The notes: generated by a model not told the origin, from the letters alone. Counted from the first letter of the stretch, positions 14,062 through 23,781 are shown. The stretch: 64,000 nt of DNA from Rhodanobacteraceae bacterium (GCA_004299705.1 SCQS01000054.1:1-64000); one strand, 5' to 3'. Numbers and translations are program-made.

Positions 14062-16956
14062 TCACTCCTGCGGCTTGCCGGGCGCAGGAGCGGTTTCCGC
14101 AGGCGGAGCCGCCGGTGCGGCAGCCGGTTTGGGCGGCAGAATGCCCGGTGCGAGGATCGGCCGGATCGCGCCGGACAGCGGGCGCGGTGTCGGTATCGCC
14201 GGGTGACGCGGCAGCGGTTGCGCGGCCGGTCGTGTGGACGGCGGCGCCGCGAACAACGAAGGCGTGACCGGTTCCGGCTTCGCCACGGGCGATGCCGGCA
14301 ATGGCACCGGCGATGACACCGGCGAAGCGGGCGGCGGCGCAACGACGGGTGCGGCAGCCGGCACGCTGTGCAGCGATTCGTGGGCGCGCGGCGCGGGTGC
14401 CGGTACCTGCGATGGGGTATCGCCCGTCGTGCTGGCGGCGATCGGGTGGTGATGCACCGTTACAGGCGCAGCGGGTGGCTCATCGTGCACGCGCTCCGGC
14501 GCTGCGAACAGCGGCTGCGCGGCAGGCGTCGGATCACGCGGCAGAGCGGCCGGTCGCGGCTCACTGCCGGGTTCGGATGCTGCCGGCTTGGCTGCTGGTG
14601 TCGCTTGCGGCTTGGCATCCTGGCCCGGTGTTGCCGTTGTGCTCGCGTGCACATTGCGATCGGCGTCTTCGTCGTCGATGTCGCGCGGTGCCGATGGCGC
14701 GGCGCCATTCTGGGCGGCCGCGTTGGCGTGTTTGCGGCGACGCCCGCCGCGACGTCCACGGCGGCGTTTGCCGGCGGCTTCGGCGCCATTGCCGGTATCC
14801 GTCGTGACCAGCGTGGCGTGGGTGTCGAGGCGTGCGTCCTGCTTCTCGACAGGCGCCGTCTGGTCGGCGGCCGGAGCTGCAGCCGGCATCGTCGCCGGTA
14901 TTTCGGTGGGCTTCGCGGCCGCGGGTGTCTCGCGCACACTCCGGGATTCCTGGACGCGTGGTTCCGGTTGCCTCGCTTGCGCGGTTTTTTGCGGCTGGCG
15001 CGGGGCGCGTTGTGGTTCTTCCGCGCGCGGCTTGTTGGCCTGCGCCGATTTCGGCTGCTGCGGGTTCTGCTGGCGCGAACGGCGTGCATCGCCGTCACGG
15101 CCGTTGCGGCGCGAACCGTTGCGCGCAGGCTGTTCCGAACGCCGCTCTGACGCGTGTGCGTGCGCTTGCGCGTTGTCGCGTGGCGGCCTGCGCGGCGTCG
15201 GTGCCGCAGAGGTGGTCGCGACACTGCCCGTTTCCGCGGTCGGCGCGCTGCGGAACCAGCCGAACAGTCGGCCGAGCAGTCCGCCGGAAGCAGCTGTCGG
15301 CGTGGTGACGGGCATGCCGCTGGGGATCGGGGCCGGTGCGGGTTCGTCGTGCTGCGGCATTGGCGCGGCGCGCTGGATGCCGCTGACCGCGGGCTCCTCG
15401 CCGTGCACCACCACGCCCATGCGCGGCTGCGGCGTCGCGGCCACCTCGGTCAGACGCTCGTAGCTGGGCTTGGCGTGCTCGCCCATCTCGCTTTCGCGGA
15501 TGCGGGTAATTTCGAGGTGCGGCGTTTCCAGATTTTCGTCGGCAACGATCACCACGTGCACCTTGTGGCGCAATTCGATCTCGACCACGCTGGAACGCTT
15601 TTCGTTGAGCAGGAAATTGGCCACGCGGGTTGGCGCCTGCACCAGCACCTGCCCGGTGTTTTCCTTCATCGCGTGTTCTTCGATCAGGCGCAACGCCGAA
15701 AGCGACAGCGATTCGATGCCGCGGATGCGGCCATGGCCGTCGCAGCGCGGGCACACGATCTGGGTGGACTCCTCAAGGCTTGGGCGCAGCCGTTGGCGTG
15801 ACAGTTCCAGCAGGCCGAAGCGCGAGATGCGGCCGACCTGCACGCGCGCGCGGTCCAGCTTCAGCGCGTTGCGCAGTTTGTCCTCGACCTCGCGCTGATG
15901 GCGCGTGCTTTCCATGTCGATGAAGTCGATCACCACCAGACCGCCGAGGTCGCGGATGCGCAGCTGGCGCGCGATTTCGACCGCAGCTTCGCAATTGGTG
16001 TGGAACGCGGTGTCCTCGATGTCGCTGCCCTTGGTGGCGCGCGCCGAGTTGATGTCGATCGAGGTGAGCGCTTCGGTCGGGTCAATCACGATCGATCCGC
16101 CCGACGGCAGCCGCACGTTGCGGTCGTAGGCGCTTTCGATCTGGGTTTCGATCTGGAAGCGTGTGAACAGCGGCACGGTGTCGTCGTACAGCTTGAGCTT
16201 GCGCAGGCTGTTCGGCATCACCTGCTGCATGAATTGCCGGGCGTCCTCGTACAGCGAAGGCTCGTCGATCAGGATTTCGCCGATGTCGGCGCGCAGGTAG
16301 TCGCGCAGCGCGCGGATGAACAGCTTGGATTCCTGGTAGATCAGGAACGGTGCGGATTTGGCGGCGGCGGCCTCGGAAATGGCCTTCCACAGTTGCAGCA
16401 GATAGTCGAGATCCCACTGCAGTTCCTCGGCGTCGCGGCCGACGCCGGCGGTGCGCACGATCAGGCCCATGCCGTCCGGCACGGTGACGTGGTCCAGCGC
16501 TTCCTTGAGCGCCTGGCGGTCCTCGCCCTCGATGCGGCGCGACACCCCGCCCGCGTTCGGGCTGTTGGGCATCAGCACCATGTAGCGGCCGGCCAGCGAG
16601 ATATAAGTGGTAAGCGCGGCGCCCTTGTTGCCGCGTTCCTCCTTCTCGACCTGCACGATCAGTTGCTGGCCTTCCTTCAGCAGCTCGCGGATGCCGGCCT
16701 TGTTGTGGTCGACGCCGGGCGTGAAGTATTCGCGCGAGATTTCCTTCAGCGGCAGGAAGCCATGGCGTTCGGCGCCGTAATCGACGAAGCAGGCTTCGAG
16801 GGAAGGTTCGACCCGGGTGATGCGGGCCTTGTAGATGTTCGACTTCTTCTGTTCGCGCGCGGGGATTTCGAGATCGAGGTCGTACAGCGATTGGCCATCG
16901 ACGATGGCCACACGCAACTCCTCACGCTGAGTTGCGTTGATCAACATGCGTTTCAT
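14062..16956 (-). CDS. rne: Ribonuclease E
   Basis: RNase E is the essential endoribonuclease that initiates mRNA decay, matures rRNA/tRNA and scaffolds the degradosome. The 964-residue protein starts [20 protein letters not shown]. The S1 domain follows (about 35-125, [20 protein letters not shown]), then the 5'-sensor and DNase I-like catalytic region with metal-binding aspartates in [12 protein letters not shown] and [11 protein letters not shown], and the zinc-link CPRCDGHG. From about residue 520 the chain is low-complexity and rich in proline, alanine and arginine, with an arginine-rich RNA-binding patch ([13 protein letters not shown]); this is the expected disordered scaffold. The ATG at 16956 was chosen on family N-terminus over a frame open to 17136. 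Confidence 0.97.
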   Translation of the reverse strand: MKRMLINATQREELRVAIVDGQSLYDLDLEIPAREQKKSNIYKARITRVEPSLEACFVDYGAERHGFLPLKEISREYFTPGVDHNKAGIRELLKEGQQLIVQVEKEERGNKGAALTTYISLAGRYMVLMPNSPNAGGVSRRIEGEDRQALKEALDHVTVPDGMGLIVRTAGVGRDAEELQWDLDYLLQLWKAISEAAAAKSAPFLIYQESKLFIRALRDYLRADIGEILIDEPSLYEDARQFMQQVMPNSLRKLKLYDDTVPLFTRFQIETQIESAYDRNVRLPSGGSIVIDPTEALTSIDINSARATKGSDIEDTAFHTNCEAAVEIARQLRIRDLGGLVVIDFIDMESTRHQREVEDKLRNALKLDRARVQVGRISRFGLLELSRQRLRPSLEESTQIVCPRCDGHGRIRGIESLSLSALRLIEEHAMKENTGQVLVQAPTRVANFLLNEKRSSVVEIELRHKVHVVIVADENLETPHLEITRIRESEMGEHAKPSYERLTEVAATPQPRMGVVVHGEEPAVSGIQRAAPMPQHDEPAPAPIPSGMPVTTPTAASGGLLGRLFGWFRSAPTAETGSVATTSAAPTPRRPPRDNAQAHAHASERRSEQPARNGSRRNGRDGDARRSRQQNPQQPKSAQANKPRAEEPQRAPRQPQKTAQARQPEPRVQESRSVRETPAAAKPTEIPATMPAAAPAADQTAPVEKQDARLDTHATLVTTDTGNGAEAAGKRRRGRRGGRRRKHANAAAQNGAAPSAPRDIDDEDADRNVHASTTATPGQDAKPQATPAAKPAASEPGSEPRPAALPRDPTPAAQPLFAAPERVHDEPPAAPVTVHHHPIAASTTGDTPSQVPAPAPRAHESLHSVPAAAPVVAPPPASPVSSPVPLPASPVAKPEPVTPSLFAAPPSTRPAAQPLPRHPAIPTPRPLSGAIRPILAPGILPPKPAAAPAAPPAETAPAPGKPQE

Positions 16957-17296
16957 TGTGGATTCCTTGAAGTCGCCTGCGCTGCGCGCGTCTTCGGCGG
17001 CGCCTTCATGGGGCGGCCGGCCGGATCGCGTGCCGCGCCTGGCGGCAGTTGCCGGGTCCGATGGACGGCCCCGGCGGGTGATGATTGGGGTTGTTCGCGT
17101 CCCGAGTCCCCCGACCGTCATGTCGACGGTGGGCAAACATCGACCCGAACGTTACGATGGCGAGGTACCGGCTGCTCCCGGTCAGGAATGGCAGGCGGAA
17201 GCCTTGTCCGCGCGGCGAACGAGTACAGGGTCGCCCGGGCGGGGCCAGAGCCTGCTTGACGCTTGGGCATCCTATCATCACGAGGGGTTTTTTCCA
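16957..17296. other. Divergent rne-rluC intergenic region
   Basis: This 340-bp region holds the 5' leader of rne and the promoter area of rluC. In E. coli the rne leader is structured and mediates autoregulation, so a long leader is expected. I see no canonical sigma-70 promoter: a TTGACG (17256) and a TATCAT (17273) are only 11 bp apart. No gene or repeat is evident. Confidence 0.4.
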
Positions 17297-18241
17297 ATGG
17301 GGACGGCAACTTCGGCCAGAGACTTCAATTCGGTGCGAATCGTGGAGGTAGGCCCCGAGCGCGACGGCCAGCGTGTCGACAACTGTCTCGCCGCGCTGCT
17401 GAAGGGGGTGCCGAAGACGCATATATACCGGCTGCTCAGGACCGGCCAGGTGCGGGTGAATGGCAAGCGCGCCAAGCCGGACACCCGGCTGGCCGCGGGC
17501 GACCGGCTGCGGATTCCGCCGGTACGGGTGGCCGAACGGGATGCGCCCGCCACGCCGCCGGAGGCGATGCTGAACGAACTTCGGCAGGCCGTGATTTTCG
17601 AGGACAAGGATTTCCTCGCCATCGACAAACCGGCCGGCATCGCCAGCCACGGCGGCAGCGGCATTGCCTTCGGAGCGATCGAACTGCTGCGCGCGGCGCT
17701 GCCCAAGGATCATCTTGAACTCGCGCATCGCCTCGATCGCGACACGTCCGGCGTGCTGGTGTTCGCGCGGTCAAGGCGCGGACTGACGGGCGTGCAGGAT
17801 TTGATCCGCGCCGGCGAAACCAAGAAGCAGTACCTGTGCCTGATGACCGGCAAACTCAAGCGGCAGAAGTTCGATGTCAACGCGCCGCTGCGCAAATCGG
17901 TGCTGGCGGGCGGCGAGCGGATGGTGCGGGTGGACGACGACGGCAAACCGGCACTGACATTCTTCCGCGAAATCGAACGCTACCCCGGCGCGAGCCTGGT
18001 CGAGGCGACCTTGGCGACCGGGCGCACCCACCAGATCCGCGTGCACGCCGCGCACGCCGGGTATCCGCTGGCGGGCGATCCGAAATACGGCGAGCGTGAA
18101 GCCAACAAGCATTTCGCGAAGCTGGGCCTCAAGCGGATGTTCCTGCACGCGGCACGTTTCGAATTCGAACTGGGCGAACGCGCCTACAGTTTTTCGGCGC
18201 CGCTGCCGGATGATTTGCGCGCGGTGCTGGATCGGCTGTAA
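17297..18241 (+). CDS. rluC: Ribosomal large subunit pseudouridine synthase C
   Basis: RluC makes pseudouridines at positions 955, 2504 and 2580 of 23S rRNA in E. coli. The 314-residue protein has an N-terminal S4 RNA-binding domain (about 15-75; VDNCLAALLKGVPKTHIYRLLRTGQVRVNGKRAKPD), then the RluA-type catalytic domain with the catalytic aspartate in AHRLDRDTSGVLVFA and the ATGRTHQIRVH motif. The ATG at 17297 follows GAGGGG and gives the usual family length; the frame upstream is open to 16937 but not family-like. Divergence from rne is a common arrangement in gammaproteobacteria. Its TAA stop is formed partly by the first bases of a REP arm. Confidence 0.95.
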   Translation: MGTATSARDFNSVRIVEVGPERDGQRVDNCLAALLKGVPKTHIYRLLRTGQVRVNGKRAKPDTRLAAGDRLRIPPVRVAERDAPATPPEAMLNELRQAVIFEDKDFLAIDKPAGIASHGGSGIAFGAIELLRAALPKDHLELAHRLDRDTSGVLVFARSRRGLTGVQDLIRAGETKKQYLCLMTGKLKRQKFDVNAPLRKSVLAGGERMVRVDDDGKPALTFFREIERYPGASLVEATLATGRTHQIRVHAAHAGYPLAGDPKYGEREANKHFAKLGLKRMFLHAARFEFELGERAYSFSAPLPDDLRAVLDRL

Positions 18242-18322
18242 AACCGGGGTCAGAGTGCACTTTCCCGCGAATCGTGTCGCAGGTGCTCCGATCTGGCGAG
18301 CGGAAAGTGCACTCTGACCCCG
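18241..18322. repeat. REP pair, GGGGTCAGAGTGC type (copy 2)
   Basis: Arms AAACCGGGGTCAGAGTGCAC at 18241 and its inverse at 18302-18322 enclose a 37-bp centre. The last A of the rluC stop codon is the first base of the element. It separates rluC from ugd. Confidence 0.85.
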
Positions 18323-18359
18323 CTAGAATTGCGGCCTTTCGCATCGCACGGAACCCCGC

Positions 18360-19706
18360 ATGAAGCTCACCATCTTCGGCACCGGCTACGTCGGCCTGGT
18401 CACCGGCACCTGTCTCGCCGAAATGGGCAACCATGTGCTGTGCATGGACGTGGATGCGGGCAAGATCGCGCGCCTCGAACGCGGCGAGATTCCCATTTAC
18501 GAACCCGGGCTGGAACCGCTGGTCAGGCGCAACCATGCATCCGGCCGGCTGGCGTTCACCACCGATGCCGCGGCCGCGGTGGCGCATGGCGACGCGACCT
18601 TCATCGCGGTGGGCACGCCGCCCGACGAGGACGGCAGCGCGGACATGAAGTACGTGCTGAGCGTCGCGCGCAGCATCGGTCAACATCTTGGCCGCTACGC
18701 CGTGGTCGTGAACAAGTCCACGGTGCCGGTCGGCACCGCCGACCGCGTGCGTGTCGAAATCGCGGCGGCAATGAAAAAGCGTGGCGCGGACATCGCATTC
18801 GACGTGGTGTCCAATCCGGAATTCCTGAAGGAGGGCGATGCGGTCAACGATTGCATGAAGCCCGACCGCATCATCGTGGGCGCCTCCTCGCCACGCGCGA
18901 TCAACCTGCTGAAGTCGCTGTACGCACCCTTCAACCGCAATCACGAACGCCTGGTGCTGATGGACGAACGCTCGGCCGAACTCACCAAGTACGCCGCCAA
19001 CTCGATGCTGGCCACCAAGATCAGTTTCATGAACGAGATCGCCAACATCGCCGAGCGCGTGGGCGCCGATGTCGAGATGGTGCGCCACGGCATCGGCGCC
19101 GATCCACGCATCGGCTACCACTTCATCTATCCCGGCACCGGCTATGGCGGCTCGTGCTTTCCCAAGGACGTGCAGGCACTTGAACGCACCGCGCACGCCA
19201 ACGGTTACCAAGCGCGCCTGCTGGGTGCGGTCGAGGCGGTGAACCGCGACCAGAAGCGCAAACTGTTCGACCTGATCGTGCGGCACTTCGATGGAAAGCT
19301 GGACGGCAAGACCGTCGCGCTGTGGGGACTCGCGTTCAAGCCGAACACCGACGACATGCGCGAGGCGCCCAGTCGTGTGTTGATGGAAGCCTTGTGGCAG
19401 GCCGGCGCCAGGGTGCGCGCGTTCGACCCGCAGGCGCGTGAGGAAACCGCGCGCATCTACGGCCAGCGCGACGACCTCGTGCTTTGCGAGGATCCGTGGA
19501 ACGCTCTGGAAGGTGCGGATGTGCTGGCCGTCGTGACCGAATGGAAGGTGTTCCGCAGCCCGGACTTCGCGCGCATCAAAACCCTGTTGAAGAACCCCGC
19601 TGTTTTCGATGGCCGCAACCTGTACGATCCCGCCACGGTCGAGGCCGAAGGCCTCGCGTATTACGGCATCGGACGCGGCCGCAGCGTCGCCGCCGCGGGA
19701 ATTTGA
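18360..19706 (+). CDS. ugd: UDP-glucose 6-dehydrogenase
   Basis: Ugd oxidises UDP-glucose twice with NAD+ to UDP-glucuronate, a precursor of exopolysaccharide and lipid A modifications. The 448-residue protein has the Rossmann motif [18 protein letters not shown], the substrate loop [51 protein letters not shown], and the catalytic cysteine C266 in [13 protein letters not shown]. The C-terminal domain contains [17 protein letters not shown]. The start is unambiguous. slyX follows 3 bp after the stop, so the pair is cotranscribed. A REP pair lies just upstream. Confidence 0.97.
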   Translation: MKLTIFGTGYVGLVTGTCLAEMGNHVLCMDVDAGKIARLERGEIPIYEPGLEPLVRRNHASGRLAFTTDAAAAVAHGDATFIAVGTPPDEDGSADMKYVLSVARSIGQHLGRYAVVVNKSTVPVGTADRVRVEIAAAMKKRGADIAFDVVSNPEFLKEGDAVNDCMKPDRIIVGASSPRAINLLKSLYAPFNRNHERLVLMDERSAELTKYAANSMLATKISFMNEIANIAERVGADVEMVRHGIGADPRIGYHFIYPGTGYGGSCFPKDVQALERTAHANGYQARLLGAVEAVNRDQKRKLFDLIVRHFDGKLDGKTVALWGLAFKPNTDDMREAPSRVLMEALWQAGARVRAFDPQAREETARIYGQRDDLVLCEDPWNALEGADVLAVVTEWKVFRSPDFARIKTLLKNPAVFDGRNLYDPATVEAEGLAYYGIGRGRSVAAAGI

Positions 19707-19709
19707 ATC

Positions 19710-19925
19710 ATGACCAAGCCATCCGACGAACGCTTGAACGACCTGGAGTTCCGCCTGACCTTCCTGGACGACGCCGTGTCGTCGCTGGGCGACAGCGAGG
19801 CGCTGCAATCACAGCGCTTGTTGCAACTGGAAAACGCGTTGACGGCGTTGCGGCAAGAACTCGCGGCCTTGCGCACGAGTCTTTCGGATGATGTGCATGA
19901 CGAACCGCCGCCTCCGCATTATTAG
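19710..19925 (+). CDS. slyX: SlyX family protein
   Basis: A 71-residue coiled-coil protein of the SlyX family, function unknown. The heptad pattern (RLNDLEFRLTFLDDAVSSLG, then LLQLENALTALRQELAALR) and the C-terminal PPPPHY ending are diagnostic. It is encoded 3 bp downstream of ugd. Its TAG stop shares its last base with the first base of repeat element copy A, so anything transcribed through slyX carries elements A and B in its 3' region. Confidence 0.9.
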   Translation: MTKPSDERLNDLEFRLTFLDDAVSSLGDSEALQSQRLLQLENALTALRQELAALRTSLSDDVHDEPPPPHY

Positions 19926-20030
19926 TGCGATCATCCGTGATCGCTGTGCTACGGGTCGATGACGAAAGTGCAGGATGCCCGGTCAGTGGGCACCACCGCG
20001 GCCATCCATGGCCTGACTTTGGAGAAAGCT
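19925..20030 (+). repeat. Two-hairpin 3'-UTR element, copy A
   Basis: 106-bp element starting in the last base of the slyX stop. First hairpin 19927-19944: GCGATCA, loop TCCG, TGATCGC. Second hairpin 20000-20013: GGCCA, loop TCCA, TGGCC, followed by TGACTTT. On the minus strand the hairpins read CACGGATG and CATGGATG, both matching the CsrA/RsmA consensus CANGGANG. Copy B follows with no gap. Confidence 0.85.
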
Positions 20031-20137
20031 GTGCAATCGTCCATGATTGCTGCTTCGTTGGATGCCATGAAGTCGTGATGGCTCTCGCGTCGCAGGCACC
20101 AGAGCGGCCTTCCTTGGCCTGACTTTTCACCCAAAGC
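20031..20137 (+). repeat. Two-hairpin 3'-UTR element, copy B
   Basis: 107-bp tandem partner of copy A. First hairpin 20033-20050 is GCAATC...GATTGC, where the third base pair is A-T instead of the G-C of other copies, a compensatory change. Second hairpin 20106-20119 is GGCC-TTCCTT-GGCC, followed by TGACTTTTCAC. A GCCAT/ATGGC stem is possible in the variable centre. Minus-strand loop motifs are CATGGACG and CAAGGAAG. Confidence 0.85.
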
Positions 20138-20174
20138 GGCTCCGTTGAGGCGCCATTGAGCAAGCGCCGAAGTC

Positions 20175-20699
20175 ATGAGTGAATCCCTGCGCGACCAATT
20201 GTTGAAAGCCGGCTTCAAGCCGTCGCCGAAGCCTGCGTCGAAAGCGAAACCGCACCTGCGCCCCCAACCGGAACCGCGCAAACCGCACGCTGCGGCCGAG
20301 CCTGACCTGGCGCAGGCATTCGCATTGCGCGTCAAGGCCGATCGTGCCGAGCGCGAGGCCGCCGAGCGCGAGGCACGCGAGAAGGCCGAGGCCAAGCGCG
20401 AGCGCAAGCGCAAGCTGCAAGCATTGCTCGCCGGCAAGGCGCTCAACCGCGCCGACGCCGAGCAGGTACGCAATTTCGAATTCGCCGGCAAGATTCGCCG
20501 CGTGTACGTGACGGCGGAGCAGCTGAAGCAGCTCAATGCGGGCGAACTGGGCGTGGTGATGCACGGCGGGCACGCGTTGCTGGTCACCCGCGATGTGGCC
20601 CTGCAGACCCAGGCGATCGCATCGGAGCTGGTCGCGCTGTTGGTGGACCCGAACGCGCCGGCGCAGGACGACGGCGTCCCCGACGATTTGATGTGGTGA
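20175..20699 (+). CDS. DUF2058 protein (YaiL-like)
   Basis: A 174-residue protein of the DUF2058/YaiL family, described as nucleoprotein-associated but of unknown function. It shows the typical start MSESLRDQLLKAGFKP, a basic proline-rich linker, a strongly charged helix (AEREAAEREAREKAEAKRERKRK, about residues 57-80), and the conserved C-terminal globular part with FEFAGKIRRVYVTAEQLKQLNAGELGVV. It is soluble, with no signal peptide. It lies downstream of repeat copies A and B on the same strand and is followed by hairpin repeats and the convergent FadB/FadJ-type gene. Confidence 0.85.
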   Translation: MSESLRDQLLKAGFKPSPKPASKAKPHLRPQPEPRKPHAAAEPDLAQAFALRVKADRAEREAAEREAREKAEAKRERKRKLQALLAGKALNRADAEQVRNFEFAGKIRRVYVTAEQLKQLNAGELGVVMHGGHALLVTRDVALQTQAIASELVALLVDPNAPAQDDGVPDDLMW

Positions 20700-20708
20700 C
20701 CATGTCCA

Positions 20709-20845
20709 CCCCCTTCCACGGGAAGGGGGCGCCGCGCAGCGGCGAGGGGATGTGCGGCAAGCGATGAGAAGCCATCCCCCTCGTCGCGCTGCGCGCGCGT
20801 TCGCTGCGCTCCGCCCGTTCCTGCGGAAGGGGGAAGAGAAGAGGC
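20709..20845. repeat. CCCCCTTC-type hairpin repeats after the DUF2058 gene
   Basis: CCCCCTTCC-ACG-GGAAGGGGG (20709-20729) is a perfect hairpin. A second partial unit ends in GCGGAAGGGGGAAG near 20845, and a CCATCCCCCTC segment lies between. The repeats occupy the convergent gap between the DUF2058 gene and the beta-oxidation gene. Confidence 0.6.
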
Positions 20846-20851
20846 ATCGCC

Positions 20852-22909
20852 TCAGCGCGATTCGGCCGCCAGTGTCGGATTGAACCAGCCCTGTTTCGGC
20901 GCGAAGCGCGGACCGTGGGTTTCTGCGAGGGCTGCCAGTTTTTCGCGCAGCACACCCGCGCCCTGACTGCGGATGTACTGGATCGGGCCGCCGCGGAATG
21001 GCGCGAAGCCGGTGCCGAAGATCACCCCGGCGTCCAGCAGATCGGCGTCTTCGACCACGTCGTCGTGCAGGCAGGCCACCGCTTCGTTGAGCATCGGCAG
21101 GATCAGGCGGTCTTCCAGATCGCTGGGTGCGAGGTAGTGCGCATCGATTTTTGGTTTTTCTGGCTTGCCGTCCTTCCAGGTGTAGAAACCTTGTCCATCC
21201 TTCTTGCCGCGCTTGCCGCCCTCGACCTTGTCGGCGATGCCTTCGGGCAGTTCGAGATTGAGGAACGGGCCGAGTTCGTGGCCTACCGAAAGCGCAACGT
21301 CGAGTCCAACGGTATCGATCAATTCGATCGGCCCCATCGGCATCCCGAAATGCTTGCCGGCGCGATCGATCACAGGGTCGGGAATGCCTTCGCCGTGGCA
21401 ACGCACGGCTTCCAGCAGGTACGGCATCAGGATGCGGTTGACCAGGAATCCGGGCGTGCCCTTGACCGGCAACGGCAGCTTGCCGATGGCCTTCACCCAA
21501 GCCATGGCGCGCTTCGCGAAGACTTCCTCGAGTTCGTCGTGGCACACCACTTCCACCAGTGGCATCTGCGCGACCGGGTTGAAGAAGTGCAGTCCAAGGA
21601 AACGTCGCGGGTGCGCGAAGGTGCCGCGCAATTCGTCCAGCGGAATCGACGAGGTGTTGGTCGCGATCAGCGCATCGCCCGCCATCGCGGGTTCGAGCGT
21701 GCGATAGACGGCCTCCTTGGCTTCGGGATTTTCGTAGATCGCCTCGATCGCGAGTTGCGAAGCGGGGATCCCCGCTCCTTCGACATCGGCGGTCAAGCGT
21801 TGCACGGCGGGTTCGATACGATCCGGCGCCTTCAGTTTTTTCTCGAACAGTTTGCGCGCACGCGCCAGTGCAGGCTCGACGAATTTCATCTCGCGATCCT
21901 GCAGGGTGACCTCGAACCCGCGCAGCGCGCTCCACGCAGCGATGTCGCCACCCATCACGCCGGCGCCGACCACGTGCACGTGGTGGATGTCGTGTGGCGT
22001 ATTGCCGGCCAACCCGCGCATCCGTTCGCGCAGGAAAAAGATGCGGATGAGATTGTGCGCGGTCGGCGTTTCGGCAAGTTTCGCCACCGAGCGCGCTTCC
22101 AGTTTCAGTCGTTGCTCGATGGTAGCGCTGCCCTTGCGCCAAACCTCGATCAACGCGAACGGTGCAGGGTAGTGGTGCACAGACACCTTCGCCGCGGTTT
22201 GCTTGCGCACCATCGGCGCAAGGATCTGGCGTGCCGGCCAGCAATTGCTCCACCAAGCGACGGTACGCAGCGCGAACGGCCGCGTGACGGGATGCAGCGC
22301 CAGCTTGCGGGCTTCTTCCAGCAACGCCTCCGGTGCGGCCAGCCGATCCACCAGCCCTTCGCCCAGTGCGCGTTCGGCGGACAGCGCGCGCCCGGTCAGC
22401 ATCATCGCCAGCGCCTTGGGAGCGCCAATCAGGCGGGGCAACCTTGCCGTGCCGCCCCAACCCGGGTGGATGCCGAGCTGCACTTCGGGCAGGGCAATGC
22501 GCGTTTCCGGCGCGCTCGCGGCAATGCGCATCCGGCAGGCCAGCGCGAGTTCGGTACCGCCGCCCATGCAGGTGCCGTGCAGTGCAGCGACGGTCGGCAT
22601 CGGCAAGCGTGCGAGTCGCTCGAACACCCGCTGGCCGTGTTCGATTTCCTCGCGTACCGTACCTGCACGCGCGTAGCCCGCGAACTCCTTGAGGTCGGCG
22701 CCGACCGCGAAACCGGATTGCTTGCCAGAGTGGATCACGACTGCCCGGGGCCGCTCGATGGTGATGCGTTCGAGCAACGCATCCAGTTCGTCCAGCAGGG
22801 CGTGCGACAGCGCATTCACGCGACTGCCGGCGCGATCCATGGTCAGCACCAGCACGCCGTCCGCGTCTTGCGAATATTTCCAGTGATCGAGCCGCAGTCC
22901 TTCGAACAC
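20852..22909 (-). CDS. FadB/FadJ-type fatty acid oxidation multifunctional protein
   Basis: This 685-residue protein combines enoyl-CoA hydratase/isomerase (about 1-190; GGGTELALACRMRIA, LPEVQLGIHPGWGGTARLP) and 3-hydroxyacyl-CoA dehydrogenase (from about 305; HVVGAGVMGGDIAAW, IATNTSSIPL, and GLHFFNPVAQMPLVEVV with the catalytic histidine), followed by two C-terminal domains. It therefore resembles the alpha subunit of the beta-oxidation complex. I chose the GTG at 22909 because AGGAG lies 6 bp upstream; ATGs at 22939/22942 lack a ribosome site. No thiolase (fadA/fadI) gene is adjacent, so FadB versus FadJ cannot be settled. Confidence 0.92.
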   Translation of the reverse strand: MFEGLRLDHWKYSQDADGVLVLTMDRAGSRVNALSHALLDELDALLERITIERPRAVVIHSGKQSGFAVGADLKEFAGYARAGTVREEIEHGQRVFERLARLPMPTVAALHGTCMGGGTELALACRMRIAASAPETRIALPEVQLGIHPGWGGTARLPRLIGAPKALAMMLTGRALSAERALGEGLVDRLAAPEALLEEARKLALHPVTRPFALRTVAWWSNCWPARQILAPMVRKQTAAKVSVHHYPAPFALIEVWRKGSATIEQRLKLEARSVAKLAETPTAHNLIRIFFLRERMRGLAGNTPHDIHHVHVVGAGVMGGDIAAWSALRGFEVTLQDREMKFVEPALARARKLFEKKLKAPDRIEPAVQRLTADVEGAGIPASQLAIEAIYENPEAKEAVYRTLEPAMAGDALIATNTSSIPLDELRGTFAHPRRFLGLHFFNPVAQMPLVEVVCHDELEEVFAKRAMAWVKAIGKLPLPVKGTPGFLVNRILMPYLLEAVRCHGEGIPDPVIDRAGKHFGMPMGPIELIDTVGLDVALSVGHELGPFLNLELPEGIADKVEGGKRGKKDGQGFYTWKDGKPEKPKIDAHYLAPSDLEDRLILPMLNEAVACLHDDVVEDADLLDAGVIFGTGFAPFRGGPIQYIRSQGAGVLREKLAALAETHGPRFAPKQGWFNPTLAAESR

Positions 22910-23087
22910 GTCTTGCTCCTGCTTGCAACCGGTGGCCATCATCGGCCGGGCGCCGGGCGCGGTCAACGCCCGCGGCGACGCGGCGTTTACCATCCGGGAT
23001 TGGAGCGCGCTACGCTTGATCTCGCGGGCAACCGGCCCAACCATGGGTAGAAGCGCAATTCAGGATTTCGGAAATGGCGGAACCGGT

Positions 23088-23116
23088 TGAACTTTCGCGT
23101 ATCGAACGCGGTCAGA
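23088..23116 (+). promoter_or_regulatory. Putative sigma-E-type promoter of rpoE
   Basis: TTGAACTT (23087-23094) followed after 17 bp by TCAGA (23112-23116) resembles the GGAACTT/TCtgA promoters recognised by RpoE itself. It would start transcription about 40 bp before the ATG at 23161, consistent with autoregulation, and argues against the longer start at 23074, which would lie upstream of it. Confidence 0.45.
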
Positions 23117-23160
23117 CGGGGGTGCATATCGCCTCCGTCCCAGCAGGGAGTACCGCCCGG

Positions 23161-23748
23161 ATGGGCGATGTGGAAACCGATCGTGCCCTCGTTGCGCGCG
23201 TGCGCAAGGGCGACAACAAGGCGTTTGACCTGCTGGTGCGCAAATACCAGCACAAGATCATCGGCCTGGTGTCGAGGTATGTGCACGACTGGAGCGAATG
23301 CGAGGACGTGGCGCAGGAAGCGTTCATTCGCGCCTATCGTGCCATCGGTGCGTTCCGTGGAGACAGCGCTTTCTATACGTGGATGTACAAGATCGCCGTG
23401 AATACCGCCAAGAACCACCTGGTTGCGCAGGGCCGCCGTCCGCCCGCCGAAGATATCGACGCCGATACCGCGGTGCAGTTCGACACTGGCGCCCGACTGC
23501 GCGACGAGGCCACGCCCGAACACGAACTGGCGCGCCTCGAAATTGAACAAACCGTGTTCGCCACGGTCGAAAAGCTGCCGGAAGAATTGCGCGATGCGAT
23601 CACCTTGCGCGAGGTCGATGGTCTTTCCTACGAGGAGATCGCCGAACGCATGGGCTGCCCCATCGGCACCGTGCGCTCGCGCATCTTCCGCGCCCGCGAA
23701 GCCATCGATGAAAAATTGCGTCCGCTGTTGTCCAATGAAGATGCCTGA
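23161..23748 (+). CDS. rpoE: RNA polymerase sigma factor RpoE (sigma-E)
   Basis: RpoE is the extracytoplasmic-stress ECF sigma factor. From the ATG at 23161 the protein has 195 residues. Region 2 is LVARVRKGDNKAFDLLVRKYQHKI through DVAQEAFIRAYRAIGAFRGD; region 4 is LPEELRDAITLREVDGLSYEEIAERMGCPIGTVRSRIFRAREAI. Both match E. coli RpoE closely. An in-frame ATG at 23074 would add 29 residues and also has an AGGA upstream; I prefer 23161 on family length and because a sigma-E-like promoter overlaps the extension. rseA follows 33 bp downstream, then mucD. Confidence 0.95.
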   Translation: MGDVETDRALVARVRKGDNKAFDLLVRKYQHKIIGLVSRYVHDWSECEDVAQEAFIRAYRAIGAFRGDSAFYTWMYKIAVNTAKNHLVAQGRRPPAEDIDADTAVQFDTGARLRDEATPEHELARLEIEQTVFATVEKLPEELRDAITLREVDGLSYEEIAERMGCPIGTVRSRIFRAREAIDEKLRPLLSNEDA

Positions 23749-23781
23749 GATTCCGAATCACGCCGTGCGAGGTGCAAGGTA

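Noticed and set aside
17256-17278. TTGACG and TATCAT as a promoter for rluC
   Set aside because: The spacing is 11 bp, too short for sigma-70.
19708-20163. Minus-strand frames through copies A and B (and similar ones at 28072-28272, 35152-35556 and 42798-43465) with shared peptides such as VKSQAKEGRSG and AIRDDRTN
   Set aside because: The shared peptides are translations of the non-coding two-hairpin element; the variable centre changes frame content and stems show RNA- or DNA-type covariation, not codon conservation.
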